A DNA stretch of 64,000 nt from Bombyx mori (Eukaryota > Arthropoda > Insecta > Lepidoptera > Bombycidae). This document shows, piece after piece, positions 11,046 through 21,060 of this stretch. Each line of letters starts with the position of its first letter. The stretch's first letter is position 1. The stretch covers positions 9,672,001-9,736,000 of the forward strand of contig NC_085123.1 of assembly GCF_030269925.1 (NCBI RefSeq), given 5' to 3'. Under the pieces are notes generated by a model. That model saw only the letters and a program-made list of their open reading frames with translations, did not search any database and was not told the origin of the DNA. Position numbers and translations under genes: made by a program.

Positions 11046-11448
11046 TTCACCACCACTTCTACTTTAAAATGGGGATATCCACGCTGGGGTAACCATGAGT
11101 TCTAATGAAGCAAACCGTTTCTCATTACCACTAGTAAAAATGAAACATTTAAGTAAAAAGCACTGTGTGTGGTTCGCACGTTAATTTGTCCGGTTAGTGA
11201 ATTTGAATTTTTAAATTCGATTACATTTACCAATTTATCTCTCATTATACCGTATAAAATTTAGCAATGAAACTACTTTATTTGCGGTTCGAATACGGCC
11301 ATTAATATTTGAGCTTCAATTGTGCTTTGTTTTGCTTATCGGCTAATGTAAATAATTGGTGTTGCCGATCTGGATGTTGCGTGCCCACGAGAACCGGTTT
11401 ATTTGTTTTCAGTACTCTATATTGAAATTTTATTTAAACTAGCGATCC

Positions 11449-11630
11449 GCCCTCGCTTCGCTTCGGAAACATTAAAAGACACATGAAACAAAAAAAAAAA
11501 AAAAAAGTAGCCTATGTTCATCAGGGACAATGTCGGCTTCTAATGGAAAAAGAATTTTTCAAATCGGTCCAGTAGTTTCGGAGCCTATTCGAAACAAACA
11601 AATCTTTCCTCTTTATAATATTAGTATAGA
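11449..11630 (-). mobile_element. Short Helitron, minus orientation
   Basis: Read on the minus strand it begins TC ('tctatactaatattataaag') and ends CTAG ('ggcggatcgctag'), followed by host T. Internal block 'gaccgatttgaaaaattc' is shared with the copies at 11636 and 19230. No coding sequence. Confidence 0.7.
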
Positions 11631-11635
11631 TACTA

Positions 11636-11955
11636 CTAGCTTTTGCCCGCGACTCCATCCACGTGGAATAGTTACTTTGGCATAACGCTAAATTTTACCC
11701 CCACTTAATTTACGTGGAAAGTGAAAAAAAATTTGAATTATAGAATGTTAAGGAGCTATTTAAACCCCTATTTTGAAACATTCCTTATTGGTGCTCCACT
11801 TGTATTGGCCTTACCATGGTGTTATATAGCTTATAGCCTTCCTCAATAAATGATCTATCTAACGCTGAAATAATTTTTCAAATCGGACCCGTAGTTCCTG
11901 AGATTAGCGCGTTCAAACAAACAAACTTTTCAGCTTTATAATATTAGTATGCACA
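11636..11955 (-). mobile_element. Helitron, minus orientation, tandem neighbour
   Basis: The 3' CTAG end lies only 5 bp from the 5' end of the copy at 11449-11630, and both point the same way. The minus-strand 5' side has 'catactaatattataaagc' and 'gtccgatttgaaaaatt'. The 5' TC itself is degraded. Confidence 0.65.
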
Positions 11956-12164
11956 GACACCAAAGTTTCACGAGGGATTCACGAAGCTGCGACTGGATTG
12001 ATAAGCGTTCTTCGGAGATTCTTAGCATACGTTTCCTTCCAGGCCAAGCCCTCGTGTTCGTCTGCCCGTCCTGCTGAATCAGCAAGGCCTCCAGATTCAC
12101 CACAATCCTTCCATTCCTAATAAAAATGACCTCTTCTTTTCTGCCTATATTTGGTAGGTAGGTT

Positions 12165-12275
12165 TAATGGTAGGCAGCGACTTGGCTCTACCTCTGGGAT
12201 TGCTGACGTCCATGAGCGACGGTGACCACTTAGCATCAGGTGGGCCGTTTGCTCGTCTGCCTACAAAAGCAAAAA
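12165..12275 (+). mobile_element. CR1-like LINE 3' tail (BMC1-like)
   Basis: It follows the tail seen at 53494-53612: 'ggtaggcagcgacttggctc', 'cattgctgacgtccatgagc' style blocks, 'catcaggtgggccg' and 'tcgtctgcctacaaaagc'. No coding part remains. Confidence 0.65.
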
Positions 12276-12556
12276 TATATATTTGTAATTGAAAACTTTG
12301 TCCGAGCATACAAAATAATGTTTTGAATTAACCGTTCGTATTTCGAGGAACATATATGGAACTTGAATAAACAAACACACTTACAGACGTAATTTTTAAG
12401 TACAATATTTATTTTAATAAAAGACAATTCGCGTTTATTTGTACTGTACTACCGTAAATTAAAAAAATATACTACTAGGTCGTCACAAATTCGGTAGACG
12501 ATCCTTTTAATTAGATTTGATTATATTTTTTCAGCTTTATTAATACCATACATTGT

Positions 12557-12893
12557 AAGTCGTCGTGGCCGAAAGGATAAGACGTCTGGGGCATTCGTGT
12601 TGAAGCGATGCCCCGGTGTTCGAATCCCGCAGGCGGGTACCAATTTTTCTAATGAAATACGTACTTAACAAATGTTCACCACGATTGACTTCCGTGGTGA
12701 AGGAATAACACCGTGTAATAAAAATCAAACCCGCAAAATTATAATTTGCGTAATTACTGGTGGTAGGACCTCTCGTGAGTCCGCGCGGGTGGGTACCACC
12801 ACCATGCCTATTTCTGCCGTGAAGCAGTAATGCGTTTCGGTCTAAAGGGTAGGGCAGCCGTTGTAACCCACCCATCTAAGCGATAAAAAAAAA
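12557..12893 (+). mobile_element. Bm1-type SINE with tRNA-like head and 3' deletion
   Basis: It starts with the full head 'aagtcgtcgtggccgaaagg' and carries 'ggtgttcgaatcccgc', a good RNA polymerase III B box. It then joins the 'tggtggtaggacctctcgtg' module. About 120 bp from 'ctatactgag' to 'gctcg' are missing before 'acccatctaagcgataaaa'. The polymerase III promoter appears intact, but the LINE-like tail is shortened. Confidence 0.92.
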
Positions 12894-13109
12894 TACACCA
12901 TAAAGTCTAATATAAATACCAACAGACTACAGAGTTTAAAATAAACACCGTTTTGCATGTTAACAATTCCGACTAAAGTTCTCATTGTACTTTAATTACA
13001 ATTTTATGAGAATATAAATTTTTCATGGAAAACGCCTTTCCTTTCGTTTGTATTAAAATATGAAAGATAAACCATAAAAGCTTGTTTTGTGTTTTCAAAC
13101 ATTTCAGTG

Positions 13110-13300
13110 TTTTTTTTTTTTTTTTTTTTTAAATCAATTAATTTTTATTGAATAAAAATGAACAGTATTGGTGAAGGCAATTCTACTGAACCTAAACTCG
13201 TCGAGTTTTGTAGTGGATATCCAACTTCCCTACCCGACTTTCTCTGTAGGTTCATCATCAGAGCCGCTTGATGATACGACAGATATCTACGACGATAATA
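13110..13300 (-). pseudogene. Possible processed transcript with poly-A and AATAAA
   Basis: On the minus strand a run of about 22 A (13110-13131) is preceded by 'aataaaaattaattgattt', so an AATAAA signal sits a normal distance before the tail. The sequence upstream could encode 'GYPLQNSTSLGSVELPSP' before a stop at 13145, but I recognise no gene. A reverse-transcribed mRNA end or a LINE 3' end both fit. The right part merges with a LINE tail from about 13308. Confidence 0.35.
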
Positions 13301-13307
13301 CCTACTT

Positions 13308-13429
13308 TTGCGGTAGGCATCGGCTTGGCTCTGCCCCGAGCATGGCTGAAGTCCATGGGCGACGGTAACCACTCACCATCAGGTGGGTGTATGATCGTAT
13401 GCCTACAAGGGCAATAAAAAAAAAAAAAA
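13308..13429 (+). mobile_element. CR1-like LINE 3' tail (BMC1-like)
   Basis: 'gcggtaggcatcggcttggc', 'gaagtccatgggcgacggt' and 'aaccactcaccatcaggtgg' lead to 'acaagggcaataaaa'. Same tail as at 45246 and 53494. Confidence 0.8.
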
Positions 13430-13740
13430 CGTAATTGTATCACTCACTAGCTTTCCACAGTTTCACGTGAACTAAACTTTATATCGCTTAGACGTAAAAT
13501 CGTACTGAACAATAGGATGAAAGGATGAATGGTAGCTCAAACTAACTATACTTCCATTACAAATTTTGTGTAAACCGATTCAGTGGTTTCGCCGTTGAAG
13601 CGTAATAGAAAGGCTTATATCATTTTAATTATAAGTAAAATATTAACATGGATTATTCAGATCACATTAAGCATGCTCATGTAATGTGTTGCAACTATGT
13701 CAGTGCTTAAATGCTGCAAGCCGATACCAATATCTCGAAG

Positions 13741-13960
13741 CACGGGTAGGTACCACCGCTCTGCCTATTTCTGCCGTGAAACAGTAATGCGTTTCGGTTT
13801 GCAGGGTAGGGCAGCTGTTGTACTGCACTGTACTGAGACCTTAGAACTCATGTCTCAAGGTGGGTGAGCATCTTTTACGTTGTAGATGTCTATGGGGTCT
13901 GGTAACCACTTAACACCAGGTAGACCGTGAGCTCGTCCACCCATTTGAGCAATAAAATAA
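13741..13960 (+). mobile_element. Bm1-type SINE, 5'-truncated
   Basis: It begins at 'cacgggtaggtaccaccgc', about 30 bp inside the headless boundary, and ends 'gagcaataaaataataata'. A small duplication, 'tactgcactgtactgag', is unique to this copy. Confidence 0.88.
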
Positions 13961-14135
13961 TAATAATTTTTTTACGTAACACGTGCATTTTTTACAAAAA
14001 AAAAGAAGATTGTATTTTAGAAACCCGGTATATTCATACTGCAAATTTATTATGCGTTCAGGCATTGGGTGAGTCGCCATTATGCTATTCAAACAACATT
14101 TCCATCTTATATTTCAATTTAATTTTATTGCTATA

Positions 14136-14225
14136 GACGGATAGGCCAGTGGACTTAAGCCCACCTGGAGTTAGACGATTTACTGGAACCCCAAGACATT
14201 ACAGCCTCAATACCGGCAGCTACAT
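14136..14225 (-). mobile_element. Diverged Bm1-like relic
   Basis: 'gccagtggacttaagcccac', 'ctggagttagacgatttact' and 'ggaaccccaagacat' parallel the minus-strand SINE order of cccacctggtgtt, tggttactgg and agcccatagacat. Strongly diverged. Confidence 0.4.
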
Positions 14226-14289
14226 TGAAGTTTAAAATGGAAATAAATAAAATCTAAATGAAACAAATAATCTAGTATTTTTTTAAATT

Positions 14290-14520
14290 GTTTTATTGCT
14301 TAGATAGGTGCACGAGCTCACAGCCCACCTGGTGTCTATAGACATCTACAACGTAAATGCACCACCCACATTGATTGATTGATATAAGTTCTAAGGTCTC
14401 GAGTATAGTTACACCGGCTGCCCCAGCCTTCAAACCGAAACGCATTACTGCTTCGCGGCAGAAATAGGCAGGGTGGTGGTACCTACCCACGCGGACTTTC
14501 AAGAGATCCTACCACCAGTA
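14290..14520 (-). mobile_element. Bm1-type SINE, headless form
   Basis: Plus strand reads poly-T, 'attgcttagataggtgcacg' to 'cctaccaccagta'. It has a small 'ttgattga' duplication and lacks about 25 bp before 'tctatagacatc'. Confidence 0.9.
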
Positions 14521-15100
14521 AACGACAAGTACAAGTTCTGCCCTAATTGTCAGCTGATTTTTTTGTTTAGGTTTTGATTTTTTGAAAACCTCGCACTAGT
14601 CACGTTCAATAGTTTAAACATTTCATAACCTCTTATGTGCATAGGACTTAGTTGAATGCTACGAACAAATAATTTATTCGTAGGTTGAATGTTCATTTTT
14701 GAATGAATATTATAAGTATGTATTTGCATTGAGCTAAGAAATACCTTAAAATGTATTCAAACATTTATACAAGAAAAGCGATATATTAATATATTTTACC
14801 AGTTAATCCATTCAAGGGATAAAGCAGTAAAATAACAATATTTTCTCCTTATTTCATAAACCTACCGCGTCAAGTCGGACGTTTGAAGATAAATAGGGTT
14901 GTTCTTGAATTTATCATGTTCTTTCTCCATTTAATCGTTTTTATGTATATACTCGTTTTTATGAATGCTTTCCAAACTGCTATTGCGAGTGTTACCCAAT
15001 GAGCATGGAGGGTATCTATAAATAAGTGGTTACTATCACTATGGAAAGATAGACAGCTTTTTCTTTTGGGGGCACATCATTAAAGTACTGCTATTTCATC
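14521..15100. other. Unassigned AT-rich stretch
   Basis: Nothing recognisable on either strand. Confidence 0.35.
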
Positions 15101-15121
15101 ATTTTTTTTTATTGCTTAGAT
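15101..15121 (-). mobile_element. Bm1-type SINE, tail fragment (split by hAT)
   Basis: Poly-T plus 'attgcttagat'. The rest of the same SINE resumes at 20829, after the inserted element. Confidence 0.88.
15114..15121 (+). repeat. hAT TSD, left copy
   Basis: 'gcttagat' is repeated at 20829-20836. Eight bases is the hAT superfamily duplication length. Confidence 0.85.
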
Positions 15122-15838
15122 CAGTCTTTCTCAAAGTGGGCGATAACGCCCCCTGGGGGGCGTTTGAAACCTAGAGGGGGGCGTTAAGGGGCCCAGGAAA
15201 AAATGGGGGGCGTTGATGTGGGTTAGGGGGGCGCTGTAAAATTTGTAATTTCATTTACTTTATAGTATTTTAAATTTTACTAAAATTAAAACTCACCTAC
15301 TACACTATAACGAATAATTAGTTTATATTTCTACCCTGTAGGTATGATGTTATAAAAACTTAAAATAATTAACATAGATTTCGTAGGATAGCCCACACAC
15401 CGTACGCAATCAAGTTGTAACAAGTTTCTGCGGAACATGATCGATGATAGTTAAAAAATTAGAGCAATTTTACCTTAATTACATTGCACCAGAAATTATT
15501 TTAAACATTAGAAAAAAAACTACCATGCAGAGTTTTAAAATATTACACATACGTAAACTAACACAAATTGAGGATTTCTTTACTTTCTTTCTTGTTTTTA
15601 ACATAAGGGCATTTTAAAGCATTTTCCTAGCATTTTATAAGAAATTACTGATGTAAGAATCATAATTTTTATATAAAATGGAAATGCGTATATAATTATT
15701 GTTCAAAAACTTGTCTTAGATTATTATTTTTTACAATTTACCTATTACCGTCCAATGTCAAATAGTATAATAGTATAGTAAGCCTAAACAGCTAACTTAT
15801 TGTAAACATTGTTTACTATTTTATTTCCATATAATAAT

Positions 15839-16862
15839 AGGTTGGGGAAAAAGTTTCTTCGCATTTTTTAAGAAAATTCACAACATTTTTTAATATAGTT
15901 TATTCACATTTAACTAAAGTATGTCGGTACCATTTTGTTCGATAACTTTTTGCCATCTTGTAGGTGATCCCATTGCTATAGAAATTTTGGGGCTTCTGAT
16001 CAAAATACCGCGACAATTGGTTTTGGCAGTCCTCTCGTGATGTTAACCTGACACTGCCTAAAGAGTTCTGAAGAGACCGAAACAGGTATAAATCTGAAGG
16101 TGCAAGGTCAGAACTATACGGCGGATGCATTAACACCTCCCAGCCAAGCTCTCTTAATTTTTGCTGAGTGGCTAAAGATGTGTGAGGTCTAGCGTTATCG
16201 TGATGAAAAACGACACCCCTTCTGTTGATTAATTCCGGCCGCTTTCTCTCAGCTTCTTGCTTTAATCTCATCAGTTGTTCGCAGTAGAGTTCAGAATCGA
16301 TGATTCTACCTGGTGGTAACAGCTCATAATGTATAATGCCCTTCCAATCCCACCACACACACAGCATCACCTTGTGGCGAGTTAACCCGGGTTTCACCAG
16401 AGTCTGTGAAGCCTGACCGGCCTTTGACCACAACCTTTCTCGTACGTTCTTGTCGTACGTGATCCAATTTTCATCACCAGTTATTAGCTTCTTCAAAAAT
16501 GGTTCGGTTTCATTACGTCGTAATAAAGAATCACAAATGAGTACACGGTTCATTAGGTTTCTTTCAGTGAGCTTTTTTGTGTACCCAGTTTTTTTCAAAT
16601 GCGCCATAACTATTTTGTGATCAATTCCCAGTTCTTCCGTTACGTTGTAACTACTGATATGCCGATTTTGCCCCACTTTTTCAAAAATGGCATCGATTTT
16701 ATCCGTAATAAGGCGGCCAGAGCGACGTGCGTTTTTGACATTAAAATTTCCGAATTGAAAACGCTTAAACCAAATTTGCAAAATGCAAATTTTTTTCACG
16801 GCTTGCGTTGCTTTTTTGCCTTTTTTGTAGTAAAATTTTAAAATGTATCGAATATCTTCTTA
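15839..16862 (-). mobile_element. mariner element (cecropia-type), one end missing
   Basis: The left end 'taggttggggaaaaagtttc' is a mariner terminal repeat next to a TA. The transposase runs leftward through the element. No matching inverted repeat is found within 500 bp on the right, so the 5' end relative to the transposase is lost. It lies inside the hAT element and so inserted after it. Confidence 0.85.
15900..16862 (-). pseudogene. mariner transposase (DD34D), start lost
   Basis: The open frame runs about 319 codons from a stop at 16860-16862. The first frame start usually called (16799) is GTG, not ATG, and no suitable ATG lies upstream, so the protein cannot start normally. The catalytic triad is present. 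Counting from the GTG at 16799, the aspartates are at 109 ('ITGDENW'), 201 ('HHDNARPHTS') and 236 ('SDLAPSD'), with exactly 34 residues between the last two. The N-terminal helix-turn-helix half includes 'WFKRFQFGNF' and 'RRSGRL'. Wording such as 'NEPFL'-like 'TEPFLKKLITGDENWI' and 'IHYELLPPG' places it near the cecropia subfamily. Usual length is about 340-350 residues, so some 25 N-terminal residues are missing. Confidence 0.88.
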
Positions 16863-17000
16863 AAATAAATAAAAATCACACATCTTCCTAATTTTAATTT
16901 GGAATTATCTTCTTTCGAATTTAAACTTTTAATGATACCAAAACCAGCCAGATACAAATAGTATAGCCAAAGAGATTTTATTACAAGTTCATACATTTTT

Positions 17001-17356
17001 AAGCTATTGCATAGCTTTTATCGCGGGCCTTGAGCGCGGCGACCGAATCATGAAATTCCGTAACGAAAAAAACCTATCACCCCTCACTCCGCCTACCATG
17101 TAGCTCGCGTTCAACACATTCACACGTTGCGCTTGTGTAGTGTTTGTGAATAAGCGCGTGGCGGGATGTCACACTGCATGCGAATAATGAAAAGTCTGCC
17201 CATCTCTCTCTCGTGCGGTTTAGCTTATGAGTGTGAAGGTTTTGCCTTTATTAAGGTTTAATGTAGCGTGGTCTTGTTTTATTATTGTTTTAATATCAAA
17301 TTATCATTGTCTAATTATAATGTCATAAGTTGATAAAAAATGCTATGCAATAGCTT
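17001..17356. mobile_element. Possible MITE with 15-bp inverted ends
   Basis: 'aagctattgcatagc' at 17001-17015 is an exact reverse complement of 17342-17356, with a further run of partial pairing inward ('ttttatc' against 'gataaaaaa'). The interior is GC-richer than its surroundings and has no ORF. The 356-bp length fits a MITE. No duplication was confirmed, and it could instead be one family end with a chance partner. Confidence 0.4.
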
Positions 17357-17385
17357 TACCGCCGCAGTTCCCGAGTGCCACACGT

Positions 17386-19211
17386 TTTTTTTTTGTCAGG
17401 TGGAAATCGCCGGACTTCCGCCCTTCACTGGGGATGGAAGGCGGGGCATGTCGGAATCGAACCGACTAAAACCTCCTGTCGCTCAACAACCAGCATCCAA
17501 ACGTCGCATGAGACAGAGCTCATGAAAAGGCAAAGGGGGAAAGTGAAGTGCTTAGTGCGGAGCACATCTCTCCCATCACCCTCCCCCTCGGGATGCCGGA
17601 CTGGCGGTCGTCGGCGCCACGACCACCAGCCCTCTCGGTCGGCAGGTTGTCCGAAGCCCGCCTAGATGGCGCCGGTTAGAATGGTCTATCCTACGGAATA
17701 CCCCGCTGGGTCAGAACCAGGGTGGGTTGGGGATACCCGGCCTTCCATCACCCGGATGCTCATACGTAAAACGTATGCAGAGCAGCTTGCACATCGTCTT
17801 CTTAGGCCCCCTTTGCCAGTCCCCAGGCCGACATGTGAGGGAGACCCGAAACACTTAGAGGGCCAGGGCTTGGGCGAGATCCGCCTCCCTGGACCCCGCT
17901 CGACGGGGGCGGGCCTGTGCATCTCTCACGCGCCCCGCCGCCTCCTTTTGCGAGATGGTGCACTCGCAGAAGTCGAGCATCGCCTTCCACGACTCATCGT
18001 CACCGAGCATCGATGCCAGAACACTCGGCAACGACAAGTCGTTTCCTATTTTTGCGACGAGGACACGCCGCCACCCCTCCCATGCGGGGCAGGCGACGAG
18101 CGTATGCTCTGCCGTGTCCAAGTCGCAACCACAATGGTGGCACTCTGCCGTCGGCTTGGCTCCGATCCGGTGTAGGAACTCACCGAAGCAACCATGCCCA
18201 GTGAGTACCTGCGTGAGCCGGAAAGTGAGGCGTCCTCTGTCACGATTCACCCAATTCACAAGAACCGGGCGAATCGCCTCGACGATCCTACGACCAGCTG
18301 AAGGATCGGCCAGCCGCCTGGACCATGATTCCAGCACGGACCGCTGAGATTGGGCCCTCCGCGCTCTGACCACACTGGGGCTGGGACGCGCCACGCCCCG
18401 GGCACGAAGGTTAGCCCGCCACTGATAGTCAGCGGCGAGCGCCTCCGCCTCCAGGACCCAAGGTGGCGTCCCAGCTAGTACACACGCAGCCTCAAAAGAG
18501 ATGGTGCGATAAACACGGATGATCCTGACCGTAATGGTGCGTTGCGGCCGTTGCAGCAACTTCGCTACCCTCACGGCCAGTGACTGGCCCCACGCGGGCG
18601 CCTCGTATAAGGCCATTGACCGCACCATCCCCGTATAGAGACGGCGCGTCACCTGGTCAGGCCCCCCGATGTTGGGAAGAAGCCGGCTTAACGCGCCGGC
18701 CACCCCCAACAAACGAGGGACCAGGTTCTGAAAGTGAACACGGAAGGTCCAACGACTGTCCAGAATGAGGCCGAGGTACTTCAACTGCACTCCGACCCGA
18801 TACGGACGCCTCCAACCACGAATCATCGACAGGCGGCACTCGTCGGGGCCTGTGGAACTACATGGCCTCAGATTTACTGAGTGTCACGTCGAGGCCCAAA
18901 CTCCTGATTTTGCCGACGACATGCGCCACCCCAACGGTGGCAAGACGAGCAAACTCAGCAAAAACCCCCCCGGGACACGACCAGCGTGTCGTCTGCGTAA
19001 TAGATTACGCTTAGGCCCGGGAGGAGGGCACCTCTCAGTACCCAGTCATACCCGATATTCCACAAAAGGGGGCCGAGCACCGACCCCTGTGGAACATCGC
19101 GCACGACCAGGAGCCTGTGCACGATCCCACCGTGTCCAGTACACGTGACCGATCTGTCCTCCAAGTAGGGAGCCACCAGTCAGCGAAGGTAGGGGGGCAC
19201 TCCGTGTCTTA
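17386..19211 (-). mobile_element. 5'-truncated R1-clade LINE
   Basis: It is oriented leftward, with its poly-A shown as poly-T at 17386-17395, and is much richer in GC than the flanks. It ends abruptly at 'taccaggggcatttttttaa' near 19211. It carries the RT core and C-terminal zinc motif (see the pseudogene entry). The first part after the tail (17396-17850) is 3'UTR-like. Confidence 0.88.
17855..19211 (-). pseudogene. R1-clade LINE ORF2, RT and C-terminus, broken
   Basis: The RT part lies at 18955-19176 on the minus strand, with 'DVPQGSVLGPLLWN' and 'IYYADDTLVV' (catalytic aspartates). A stop lies just upstream of it, near 19164. A frame change occurs between 18955 and 18826. The second part (17855-18826) has 'VGVQLKYLGLILD' near its start, 'RTISFEAACVLAGTPPW' and the zinc motif 'CHHCGCDLDTAEH', followed by 'WEGWRR'. 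This order is diagnostic of R1-clade elements (R1, TRAS, SART, Waldo types). The APE endonuclease and ORF1 are truncated away. Several breaks show it is dead. Which R1 subfamily it belongs to was not determined. Confidence 0.88.
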
Positions 19212-19229
19212 CCAGGGGCATTTTTTTAA

Positions 19230-19557
19230 ATAAAAGAACACTTATTGCGGCATAACTATAATAGTTAGACATATGCTGTCGCGACACTTTTTGTAAATAA
19301 TAATGTTTTCTACAAAGTCGTAGTATATTATTTTATTCTATCATCAATAGTTTTCGTAAGTACGCGACGTAAAGAATATTTTAGGAATTTTTTTTTACAC
19401 CTTGGGTTAAATTATTGGAGTTTTAGTAAGGATACCTAATTTTTTTCAAAAAAGATTATAGCCAAACAGTGAAAGAATTTTTCAAATCGGTTTAGTAGTT
19501 TCGGAGCCTATTGAATACAAACAAACAAATCTTTCCTCTTTATAATATTAGTATAGA
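19230..19557 (-). mobile_element. Helitron fragment, 5' part
   Basis: On the minus strand it begins TC ('tctatactaatattataaag') and continues 'aggctccgaaactactaaac' and 'cgatttgaaaaattctttc', as in the copies at 11449 and 11636. No CTAG end was found, so the 3' side is lost or decayed. Confidence 0.55.
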
Positions 19558-19699
19558 ATAGTATAGCTATTAATTATTACAAATAATAAAAACGCTCACT
19601 TAGGCGGCGGTTTTTATTTGAACCAGTTCTAAATTTTAAACTAAAATTCTATGAAAAATTACCCATATTTATCTATACGAAATGATATTAATTTATTTA

Positions 19700-20350
19700 T
19701 CGTAGTTTCCTTCCTTCTTGCGTCGATAATCCTTAGTGCTGAGGGTCGTGGCCTCCTCTAATAACTTTCTCCTGCATCATCTTGCGCCATTCCTGCCTGT
19801 CCTCGGCTGTGTGGATAGCAACGTGGACTGAGATATTGAGAGTGGAGCGTATTTGGTCCGACCAGCGCATTGGATTTCTGCCTCTGTGCCTTCTCCCGCA
19901 TACCTTGCCTGTTACCAGCAGCTTTTCCAGATTGTCACCTCTCTTTCTGGCGATATGTCCAAAGATCTCGAAACTTCTCCGCGCGCATGTAGTGCTGAGG
20001 TGCATTGGAATCTTGAGCTCGGTAAGAATGGATTCGTTGGTTCTGTGTTCTGTCCAACGAATCCCGAGCATTTTCCTCCAGCACCATATCTCAAACGCGT
20101 CGATGCGTTGGCGATCGGCTTTCTTGAGGGTCCAAGTCTCTGCGCCGTAGAGAAAAATGGAAAAGACGAGGGAGGTGACGAGCTGCTTTTTGGTATTCCT
20201 CGAGATGTTTCTGTCCGCCCAAACACGGTCCATTTGGGACATAGCTCTCTTCGCCATACTGATTCGCCTTCTGAGGTCCTTTTCGGAGGATCCATTACTA
20301 GCTATGACGGAGCCCAGATAAATGAAATCCTCTACGACTTCCAAGTTTAG
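19700..20350 (-). mobile_element. RTE-like LINE, 5'-truncated
   Basis: It contains one frame (19733-20344). A purine-rich 'agaaggaagga' lies downstream of the stop on the minus strand, where RTE-type elements carry simple-repeat tails. It lies inside the hAT element. Confidence 0.75.
19733..20344 (-). CDS. RTE-like reverse transcriptase, C-terminal 203 codons
   Basis: Uninterrupted frame with 'DFIYLGSVI' near residue 6, then 'DLRRRISMAKRAM', 'FLYGAETWTL' near 75, 'CWRKMLGIRWTEHRTN' near 95 and a terminal 'GGHDPQH'. This series is the thumb and C-terminal part of RTE-type LINE polyproteins, often mis-annotated in insects as craniofacial development protein 2-like or as an RNA-directed DNA polymerase. 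The catalytic FADD box lies upstream and is cut off by 5' truncation, so this piece has no polymerase activity. Related ends occur at 8980, 38635 and 62008. Confidence 0.8.
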   Translation of the reverse strand: MEVVEDFIYLGSVIASNGSSEKDLRRRISMAKRAMSQMDRVWADRNISRNTKKQLVTSLVFSIFLYGAETWTLKKADRQRIDAFEIWCWRKMLGIRWTEHRTNESILTELKIPMHLSTTCARRSFEIFGHIARKRGDNLEKLLVTGKVCGRRHRGRNPMRWSDQIRSTLNISVHVAIHTAEDRQEWRKMMQEKVIRGGHDPQH

Positions 20351-20828
20351 CTTATTCGTAGTTTAATAAGTTATTATTGTTAGCAGTATTATTTACTAGT
20401 CGAAATATAATTTTTTAATTATCTTATGATGAGAATCTTATATTAATGAGAAAGATATTCAACAATAATAGTTTCGTTCTAATAAATTAGCATAGTAATA
20501 GTACAGTGAACTAGTCATTTATTTTGGTAATTCTGAATTTAAACAAACATATTGATGAGAAGAATTCATTTTTACTTTGTAAATTTGTAAATACACGCTC
20601 TGTAGCAATGTACGGACATATAATAATATGAAGAAACAATAATAGCATCTACAAATACATAATTATGTACTACGTGGTACTACATTTACTAAAATTAATA
20701 CAACATTTATTAATTAAATTAATGAAATTGTGATTTTAAAGTTTTAGGGGTGTATAAAAAATGGGGGGCGCTGAAAAATAATTGATTTTCAAAGGGGGCG
20801 GTAAAAGAAATAAGTTTGATAATCACTG

Positions 20829-20836
20829 GCTTAGAT
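20829..20836 (+). repeat. hAT TSD, right copy
   Basis: Exact 'gcttagat' match to 15114-15121. Confidence 0.85.
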
Positions 20837-21060
20837 GGATGGACGAGCTCACAGCCCACCTGGTGTTAAGTGGTTACTGGGCCCATAGACATCTACAACG
20901 TAAATGCGCCACCCACCTTGAGATATAAGTTCTAAGATCTCAGTATAGTTACAACGGCTGCCCTACCCTTTAGACCGAAACGCATTACTGCTTCACGGCA
21001 GAAATAGGCAGGGTGGTGGTACCTACCCGCGCGGACTCACAAGAGGTCCTACCGCCAGTA
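20829..21060 (-). mobile_element. Bm1-type SINE, headless form (right part, split by hAT)
   Basis: It continues from the tail at 15101-15121. Plus strand reads 'gcttagatggatggacgagc' to 'ctaccgccagta'. Removing 15122-20828 plus one 'gcttagat' copy restores a normal SINE. Confidence 0.9.

Larger units (their letters stand above)
15122..20828. mobile_element. hAT-like DNA transposon, non-autonomous, with nested insertions
   Basis: The ends are imperfect inverted repeats: 'cagtctttctcaaagt' on the left and, on the minus strand, 'cagtgattatcaaact' on the right (12 of 16 match). They begin CAG as in Charlie-like hAT elements. Subterminal GGGGGGCG-type motifs repeat at both ends, for example 'aggggggcgctg' near 15225 and 'ggggggcgctgaaa' near 20763, a common layout of transposase-binding sites. 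An exact 8-bp duplication flanks the 5707-bp insert. No hAT transposase ORF is present. The interior holds a mariner (15839), a possible MITE (17001), an R1-clade LINE (17386), a Helitron piece (19230) and an RTE-like LINE (19733). Confidence 0.85.

Noticed and set aside
13145..13443. Minus-strand ORFs spanning a LINE tail
   Set aside because: They cross from a retroposon end into a 3' tail that is non-coding in other copies.
17666..18347. Plus-strand ORFs over the R1-clade LINE
   Set aside because: They are shadows of the minus-strand RT reading frame.
19733..20344. Host craniofacial development protein 2-like gene
   Set aside because: That name is a common mis-annotation of RTE-type LINE ORFs. 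The RT thumb motifs and DPQH end identify a retrotransposon.
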